Source of the DNA: Anaerolineales bacterium
Lineage (GTDB): Bacteria; Chloroflexota; Anaerolineae; Anaerolineales; RBG-16-64-43
Direction: 5' to 3'
DNA length: 41,249 bases
Assembly (NCBI GenBank): GCA_016932475.1
Contig: JAFGCU010000089.1
Location: forward strand, 1 to 41,249
Position 1 is the stretch's first letter. Each line of letters opens with the position of its first letter. This document shows, in pieces, positions 36,334 through 41,249 of this stretch. Made by a program: the position numbers and the translations under genes. The notes under the pieces were generated by a model. The model ran no database searches and was not told where the DNA came from. It saw only the letters and a program-made list of their open reading frames with translations.

Positions 36334-37365
36334 CTATATCCAACCCTGCTGATGCAACTGATTCCATGCTATATGAATATGTTCGGGTTGAAAGTATTCC
36401 CGCTTGCGATCGCTCCAAGCGCTGAAACCCCGGACGGCAGCCTCGGCGTCCTTCTTCACCATTTCGTTTTCTTGCGCCAGCCAGTGGACTGTGGCCAGCA
36501 GTTCCATCGCGTAAGGAGTCTCAAAACCCTGGATCAATCGGGAAATTCGGTCGAGCCTCTCTTTAGTATCCGGCTGGGAGGCCAGCAACTCCCCGGCTTC
36601 CTGTTCGGCTCCCGGGATTAGGTGCAGGCTGGTATTGCCGCTTCGTGCGCCATAACCTCGCAGGTAATGCCCCTCAAGATGTTGTAATACAAAATTAAGC
36701 TTTTCAGCGTACGGGCCATACTGATGTTTTACATAATCCAGCCTTAACGATTGACCTGATGCCTGAAGAAAATACGCCAACTTTTGGACCTCCAATTGAG
36801 TAAGCCGATAACCTGGCTGGGCATATAAACCGATCAGCTCAATAAGTGCGGCCCGCTCCAGGGTGAGATTTGGGCGTTTTGTGGCCACAGGCATCTGGTC
36901 CGGTTCCGGGGCGCCAAGGGGAGAATAGACCCACACGGCTACATCCGGTAATTTATTCATGGCTTGTTCAATCAAAGCGCGGACTTCATTCCAATCCAAC
37001 CCGCCAAACCCGCATCCAAGCGGCGGAATGGCAATCGAGCGAATTTCGTTTTCCCGGATCACCCGCACCAGATCCACAAGGCCCGACTCTATATCTTCAA
37101 TGCGCGCCTTTCCCCTCCAGTGCCGCTTGGTTGGGAAATTGATAATAAATTTTGGGTTGGAATATCGGCCGGTTTTAAAAACGAACACCCGCCCGGGCTG
37201 GATATCCTGGTGTTTGGCTGCCTTCTCGAAAGCGCGGAAATTTTCGGGAAAGGCTTGTTTAAATTGCAGCGCGATTCCCTTGCCCATCACACCGACGGTA
37301 TTTACCGTATTAACCAGCGCTTCGACATCCGCTTGAAGCAGGTTTCCAGTCCTATACTCCAGCAT
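36334..37365 (-). CDS. darG: DarG antitoxin: macrodomain DNA ADP-ribosylglycohydrolase with C-terminal DarT-binding domain
   Basis: 343 aa. The macrodomain (1-153) has YRTGNLLQADVEALVNTVNT, VGVMGKGIALQFK (24-36), NFPTKRHWR with Lys80, IAIPPLGCGFGGLDW and VWVYSPL. DarG macrodomains remove ADP-ribose from thymidine in DNA and so reverse DarT. The C-terminal part (165-343) has YRLTQLEVQKLAYFLQ (186-201) and YVKHQYGPYAEKL, as in full-length DarG proteins where this part blocks DarT directly; it looks SocA/Panacea-like. It starts 14 nt after darT. The order toxin then antitoxin and the overlap of darT with the RM gene put all in one operon. Confidence 0.93.
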   Translation of the reverse strand: MLEYRTGNLLQADVEALVNTVNTVGVMGKGIALQFKQAFPENFRAFEKAAKHQDIQPGRVFVFKTGRYSNPKFIINFPTKRHWRGKARIEDIESGLVDLVRVIRENEIRSIAIPPLGCGFGGLDWNEVRALIEQAMNKLPDVAVWVYSPLGAPEPDQMPVATKRPNLTLERAALIELIGLYAQPGYRLTQLEVQKLAYFLQASGQSLRLDYVKHQYGPYAEKLNFVLQHLEGHYLRGYGARSGNTSLHLIPGAEQEAGELLASQPDTKERLDRISRLIQGFETPYAMELLATVHWLAQENEMVKKDAEAAVRGFSAWSDRKREYFQPEHIHIAWNQLHQQGWI

Positions 37366-37379
37366 GACCGCCTCCCTTT

Positions 37380-38021
37380 CTAATCATAATACCAGTCGCG
37401 GTGTACGGTGATGGGTGATTTTTCAGGAACCGGTTGAAGCAATCCCATTACCTGATTTCCAACGGATTGACTTATGACGCCGATGGACTCGATAAGGCGC
37501 AAAGGAAAAAAGTGATGGACCAGGAATTCCGCCTGCCGCCGGCGCTTCCGGTCGCCATCCTGATCGGTGTCATGCCAATATTTGGATCGCATTATTTCCC
37601 AGTCGATCTTTTCCAAATCTTGGAGGTCCGTGAAAAAGCGGCTGATAGCCATCTCCGCATGGCCGTCGGTGAACGTAAAGTCCAATCCCGCCTCCGCCAC
37701 GCGTTCGGTTGAGGTGACGAGATGCAACACCGCAGCTTGGCCGCCATGATAACCTTGAACATTACCATGGTGAATGGAAAATAGCATTGGGGCACGCGGA
37801 GCGAAATAAAAGGGTATGTAATCATCCAACGTTCCACCCGGTCCGCAATCCACGGCTTTTTGGGAACGCCGGTTTTTAATATGCCGGTGGGCTATACACA
37901 CTTGGGCCGCTCCGCGTTCTCTGGATTCCCGGTCGCACCATAATCCGCCATCGCGGATGATGTTGGAAAGATTGGCCAAATGGGTAATATGAAAGATTGC
38001 CGTCATTTTCTGGTTTATCAC
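37380..38021 (-). CDS. darT: DarT toxin: DNA ADP-ribosyltransferase (DUF4433)
   Basis: 213 aa from a GTG at 38021 that overlaps the RM stop (GTGA); an ATG at 38006 is an alternative. DarT features are FHITHLANLSNIIRDGGLWC, HIKNRRSQ with Arg51, DYIPFYFAPRAPMLFSIHHG and the catalytic Glu165 in RRQAEFLVHHFFP. DarT transfers ADP-ribose from NAD+ to thymidine in specific single-stranded DNA motifs, which stops replication; DarTG pairs are known to act against phages. The key Arg and Glu are intact, so the toxin should be active unless held by DarG, encoded next. The coupling to the RM gene is unusual and hints at joint regulation. Confidence 0.93.
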   Translation of the reverse strand: MINQKMTAIFHITHLANLSNIIRDGGLWCDRESRERGAAQVCIAHRHIKNRRSQKAVDCGPGGTLDDYIPFYFAPRAPMLFSIHHGNVQGYHGGQAAVLHLVTSTERVAEAGLDFTFTDGHAEMAISRFFTDLQDLEKIDWEIMRSKYWHDTDQDGDRKRRRQAEFLVHHFFPLRLIESIGVISQSVGNQVMGLLQPVPEKSPITVHRDWYYD

Positions 38022-40903
38022 TGCCGGTCTTTTCCCTTGCTCTGCGTTGCTTGCTCCACAATCGCGATCTCTTCCGGCGTCAGTTCATACAGTTCGTACA
38101 CAAGTTGGTCAATCTGCTGGTCAGTGGAATCTATTACCCGCTGCAATCGATCCAACTCACTGGCGTCTTTGGCTTCGGTTTTACGCTTGTGGGCGTCAAG
38201 ATTCTTGTCTACCAACTTAACCATTAGGTCATGGAAGGAGTTGTCCACTTGATTTGTAAAATCGATAGGGCGAATAGGAAATATTCTCAATTCTTTTATT
38301 TTAAACTGCGGAAATACTTTCCGTTGTAGCTTCCCGAATGCTTGTATAAACCAAAATGTAATTAAGCGCGAGTTAAGGATTCCCATAAGATATTTTAGGT
38401 TATATCCAGCCTTGGGTTGGGTAACTATCATGCTATTGTTGTCATTGACCAGATCTTCGTTTACGTAACTTGTCAAAATTGAATATGGTGGTTTTGCTGG
38501 TATCTGCCTTATCAGCAATCTCTCTCCCTTGAAGAACTCATTTTTCCTTGGTCTGGAGAGGTTTCGCCCATATTTCACAAATTGTTTACTCCAACCTATT
38601 TGGTATCTGTCAACATCTGCACCATCAACATACTTTTTCCATGTATTATCTTCCTTTTTGCTGCTGTGATACACCCTGCTATTTTTCATTTGTTCTGTTT
38701 GGGTTGGTATCCCTTCGCCAACGGTGTAAGCCTGGATTCCATTTCGTACTTCTGCAATCACTTCCAAAAGAATACTTAGGCTCGTAATTTTCTGGCACAG
38801 GGCAATATTTTGGTCCGATTTATGTGCCGCGTAACTAATAATGTGGTTATGAAAATTCAAGTAAACATCTGATTCCTTCTTTTCAATTGGCTTGATGTCA
38901 CCATTTTCTAACTCGCAGATAGTAACTTCCGAGGGTCCTGTTTTGCTAAAGATTAATATACTTGTGTCTACACTGGCATGTTCAAAAACTCTATCGCGGC
39001 TGTTCACAATGAGAGCCGAATACGTTTCCGTCAATATGAAATGGCGAAATTGCGAAGCGGTTTCTAGTGTTAACCAATTATTTGGAATTATAAAGCCTAG
39101 TCGTCCGGTACCTTTTAATAGAGAAAATCCTTTTTCTACAAACAGAAGGTAGGTGTTTATTTTAAATTGTGTTTGCTTGAATAAACGATTGTAATAATCC
39201 TTTTCGTACTCCTTGATAAGTTCGCGGGTAAATATATATGGAGGATTGCCAATCACACAATCAAACCCGCCCGCCTGCATCGCCTCGGGAAACCCCTGTT
39301 TCCAGTCGAACGGGTTTACGCGCTTGAGTTCGTCGCTGTCAGGCATCATCTGACCGGCGAAGTAATCCGGCCCGATCAGGCTGTTGCCGCATTTGATGTT
39401 TTTATCAAGGTTCGGCAAGGCGCGTTCTTCAAAGAGCGAGAGTTGTTTCAAACCCTCCAGCACCTTAAGAAGTAATGAAAGCTTGGTGACTTCGACCGCT
39501 TGCCGGTCTATATCCACACCGAAGATGTGCTCGGTGAGGATGCGCTTGCGCTCCGAAAGCGTGAGCTGCCAGCTCCCATCCGCCTGTTGCGCAATGGCTT
39601 CCTTGTGCTTTCCGGGCTCGTGCGCGTTGTACCAATCCCGGTAATAATCCAGCAAATGGGTATAGGCGCCAACCAGAAACGAACCGGAACCGCAGGCCGG
39701 GTCGAGCACGCGGAAACCCTTTAGTTGCGCGGGGGTTTTTCCTTCAATCTGCCTGCCGACCGTGTTTTGCACAATGTAGTTCACGATATAGGCGGGGGTG
39801 TAATACACGCCGCCCGCTTTTTTTACTTCCGGCTTCTCCTCAACCTTGGCCTGGTGCGCCGCCGTGAGCCGGATGACCTTGCCGAGGAATTGCTCATACA
39901 CGTTGCCCAAAATTTCGACGGGTAGGACACTGAACTCGTATGGCGATTGCGGGAAGTACAGGTCCGCCAGGATCGGCTTAAGGGCCTTATCATCGACCGT
40001 CAGCCGGGGAGTTACCAGATCGCCCGACTTGGAGAAATTGAATAATCCGGAGTTGTATCTGGCATCCGCTTTTTTCGAAAGCGCAAGCAGCCCGGAGAAA
40101 ATATCCCCGCCTTCGCCGATCCGCTGGAGCTCCCCGTACTCTTCCATACCGCGGGCTTCCGCCATGCGCAGGAAGATGATGCGGTCAATCGTGCGCTGAA
40201 CCGCATCGTTCATTTCGTCGAGCGTCAAATCGGGATTGCGCACGGCGATGTTGCGCGCGAGCGAATCCCGCCAGCCTTCGATCTCCTTCAGGAACTCAGC
40301 GTCCACTTCCGAGGTGCCGCGTCTGCCCTTTCCGGACTGCGCGAACTGATCAAAGGAACCGCCCCACACCGCCTCGCGCGAAAACACGTCCCAGATTTCA
40401 TGCCAGCGGTCGGCATATTCCTCATAGGTGATGTAGGTCAATCGCGCCGCGGAGGATTTATCCTTATCCGAAGGCCGGATCCGGCAATCGTACGCCGCCC
40501 ACTCCTGAAAATCGGTCAGGACCGATAGCGGCAGCTTGGCGCTCCAGGCATAGCGGCGCAGCTGATAGGCCGGGCTGATTGCCGTCTTCAGGTCCACGCC
40601 CGGCTTCTTGGCTTCGGCGAAGAATTTGCGGTCCCGCCCGATGCGGAACACGTAATCCGGCGCCTTCCGGGCTTCATCCCTCCCCATCGCAAGCGAATCC
40701 TCGACGACGACCTCGCGGTAATCCGGCGCGGCCTGTTGCCGGTTGCGCACGTCCCAGTTCAGCGCGATGAACAGCGGATCGATGAATTCCTGGCGGGATT
40801 GGGCCTCTTTGTAACCCGCAGCTAGAAAGGCGGCCCGGTTTGTGGAAAAATGCCTTACCAGGCGGGCGATTTCATCTTTGGATTGATCGAATGTATAAGT
40901 CAT
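38018..40903 (-). CDS. Type IIG-like restriction-modification enzyme (nuclease-methylase-specificity fusion)
   Basis: 961 aa. An N-terminal nuclease-like domain has the PD-(D/E)xK pattern (PDYVF with Asp83, FFAEAKK with Glu97 and Lys99). A helical domain (about 160-360) leads to an N6-adenine methylase with motif I DPACGSGSFL (401-410), the VDIDRQAVEVTKLSLLL block (463-479) and catalytic NPPY (553-556). The rest (560-961) should hold the target recognition region and a coiled C-terminus (RLQRVIDSTDQQIDQLVYEL, TPEEIAIVEQ). Such enzymes cut and methylate with one polypeptide. The DNA coding for the methylase side is GC-rich, but from about 39240 downward (after NPPY) it is clearly AT-richer. 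It is the first gene of the defence island and overlaps darT by 4 nt. PglX of BREX is less likely, as other brx genes are absent. Confidence 0.92.
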   Translation of the reverse strand: MTYTFDQSKDEIARLVRHFSTNRAAFLAAGYKEAQSRQEFIDPLFIALNWDVRNRQQAAPDYREVVVEDSLAMGRDEARKAPDYVFRIGRDRKFFAEAKKPGVDLKTAISPAYQLRRYAWSAKLPLSVLTDFQEWAAYDCRIRPSDKDKSSAARLTYITYEEYADRWHEIWDVFSREAVWGGSFDQFAQSGKGRRGTSEVDAEFLKEIEGWRDSLARNIAVRNPDLTLDEMNDAVQRTIDRIIFLRMAEARGMEEYGELQRIGEGGDIFSGLLALSKKADARYNSGLFNFSKSGDLVTPRLTVDDKALKPILADLYFPQSPYEFSVLPVEILGNVYEQFLGKVIRLTAAHQAKVEEKPEVKKAGGVYYTPAYIVNYIVQNTVGRQIEGKTPAQLKGFRVLDPACGSGSFLVGAYTHLLDYYRDWYNAHEPGKHKEAIAQQADGSWQLTLSERKRILTEHIFGVDIDRQAVEVTKLSLLLKVLEGLKQLSLFEERALPNLDKNIKCGNSLIGPDYFAGQMMPDSDELKRVNPFDWKQGFPEAMQAGGFDCVIGNPPYIFTRELIKEYEKDYYNRLFKQTQFKINTYLLFVEKGFSLLKGTGRLGFIIPNNWLTLETASQFRHFILTETYSALIVNSRDRVFEHASVDTSILIFSKTGPSEVTICELENGDIKPIEKKESDVYLNFHNHIISYAAHKSDQNIALCQKITSLSILLEVIAEVRNGIQAYTVGEGIPTQTEQMKNSRVYHSSKKEDNTWKKYVDGADVDRYQIGWSKQFVKYGRNLSRPRKNEFFKGERLLIRQIPAKPPYSILTSYVNEDLVNDNNSMIVTQPKAGYNLKYLMGILNSRLITFWFIQAFGKLQRKVFPQFKIKELRIFPIRPIDFTNQVDNSFHDLMVKLVDKNLDAHKRKTEAKDASELDRLQRVIDSTDQQIDQLVYELYELTPEEIAIVEQATQSKGKDRQ

Positions 40904-41249
40904 ATTCAGGCCATGAGAGGGAGGAGTTGGATATGGTTTCGATTGTACCCGATTGTCTGTTTTTCAATATACAAAAAGACCGTCCTGGCGCATTATTTTG
41001 GTCACGCAGTAATTGCTCAGCTTGCATATTACCCTCAACATAAAGTCACCGGCATTCCTGGTTTTATTCGCCGCCCCGGCGTGCTCAAAGCCGGGATCCA
41101 GTGTTTTTCGACGTATCATTGGATGCCGGCCAGGTTCACCCCCGCTTTGCATTCATCCCGGTTCATGAACCAGAAGCGAGCCGGGATGCGTCCCCCGCTC
41201 GCGAGAACTTCGCACCGGGAAACCGCCGGCGCTCATCGCTCGGAGGGCA
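40904..41249. other. Intergenic region at the right edge
   Basis: 346 bp with no convincing gene. It should contain the promoter of the defence island: TACAAT on the minus strand (40942-40947) is a possible -10, but I see no good -35. The right half contains a copy of the 51-bp dispersed repeat (41139-41189). A 62-codon open frame on the minus strand is repeat-derived. Confidence 0.45.
41139..41189 (-). repeat. 51-bp dispersed inverted-repeat element, copy 2
   Basis: The reverse complement of this stretch matches 15876-15926 at 46 of 51 positions. Differences are at element positions 15, 20, 28, 42 and 43. The inner stem is less perfect than in copy 1 (ATCCCGGTTC against GAGCCGGGAT). Confidence 0.75.

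Noticed and set aside
38018-40903. PglX methylase of a BREX system
   Set aside because: The N-terminal nuclease motif is present and no brxA, brxB, brxC, pglZ or brxL genes are in the island; type IIG RM fits better.
40964-41152. 62-codon minus-strand frame at the right edge
   Set aside because: Partly repeat-derived, no ribosome binding site, no domain; at most a relic.

Overview
The window is GC-rich and densely coded. It looks like one chromosomal segment of a bacterium of the Chloroflexota, Anaerolineae type. This is inferred from the mix of gene families: GAF-rich sensor kinases, a type III glutamine synthetase, a GlpA/FAD-oxidoreductase/DUF1667 glycerol module, YhhN, and monoacylglycerol-lipase-like hydrolases. 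No rRNA or other marker gene confirms it. I found no tRNA, rRNA, CRISPR array, integrase or intact insertion sequence.

Region by region. (1) 1-2085, minus strand: two WXG100 proteins, a WXG100-calpain protease fusion and a lipoprotein cut by the window edge. This looks like a type VII-type secreted effector locus. (2) 2344-5547, plus strand: a glycerol-3-phosphate dehydrogenase-like operon (GlpA-like, FAD oxidoreductase, DUF1667). (3) 5537-15644, minus strand: a nine-gene run that mixes signalling and amino-acid enzymes. In transcription order it holds a receiver protein, a small unknown, a lipoprotein substrate-binding protein, a Cache-HAMP-GAF sensor, a ParA ATPase, a GAF histidine kinase, a threonine-synthase-like enzyme fused to a receiver domain, a lone receiver and a second threonine synthase. 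(4) 16122-19738, minus: a large PAS/GAF histidine kinase translationally coupled to a winged-helix response regulator. (5) 20580-27703, mainly plus: glycerol kinase, a YhhN membrane protein and three related alpha/beta hydrolase copies (one with an in-frame stop, one reduced to a 5' fragment, one intact). They are interrupted by a minus-strand PaaX-like regulator operon. (6) 27774-30005, minus: a membrane protein, an exported flavodoxin-like protein and a TetR regulator with two matching palindromic operators. (7) 30197-34090: glucose-6-phosphate dehydrogenase (minus) and type III glutamine synthetase (plus), the latter with a strong terminator. (8) 34488-40903, minus: a defence island made of a type IIG-like restriction-methylase, the DarT/DarG toxin-antitoxin pair, a DUF488 fusion and an uncharacterised partner, arranged like one operon.

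How they fit together. GlpK, GlpA-like, the FAD oxidoreductase, DUF1667 and the lipase-like hydrolases suggest use of glycerides and glycerol, split over two sites. The sensory run probably couples detection of an external small molecule, perhaps an amino acid, to phosphorelay and to threonine-synthase-like enzymes; this is inference. The two accessory ends (WXG100-calpain and the DarTG/RM island) are conflict systems. The most unusual items are the WXG100-calpain effector, the threonine synthase-receiver fusion in its operon, and the RM-DarTG-DUF488 island, in which two proteins appear to carry related SocA/Panacea-like domains.
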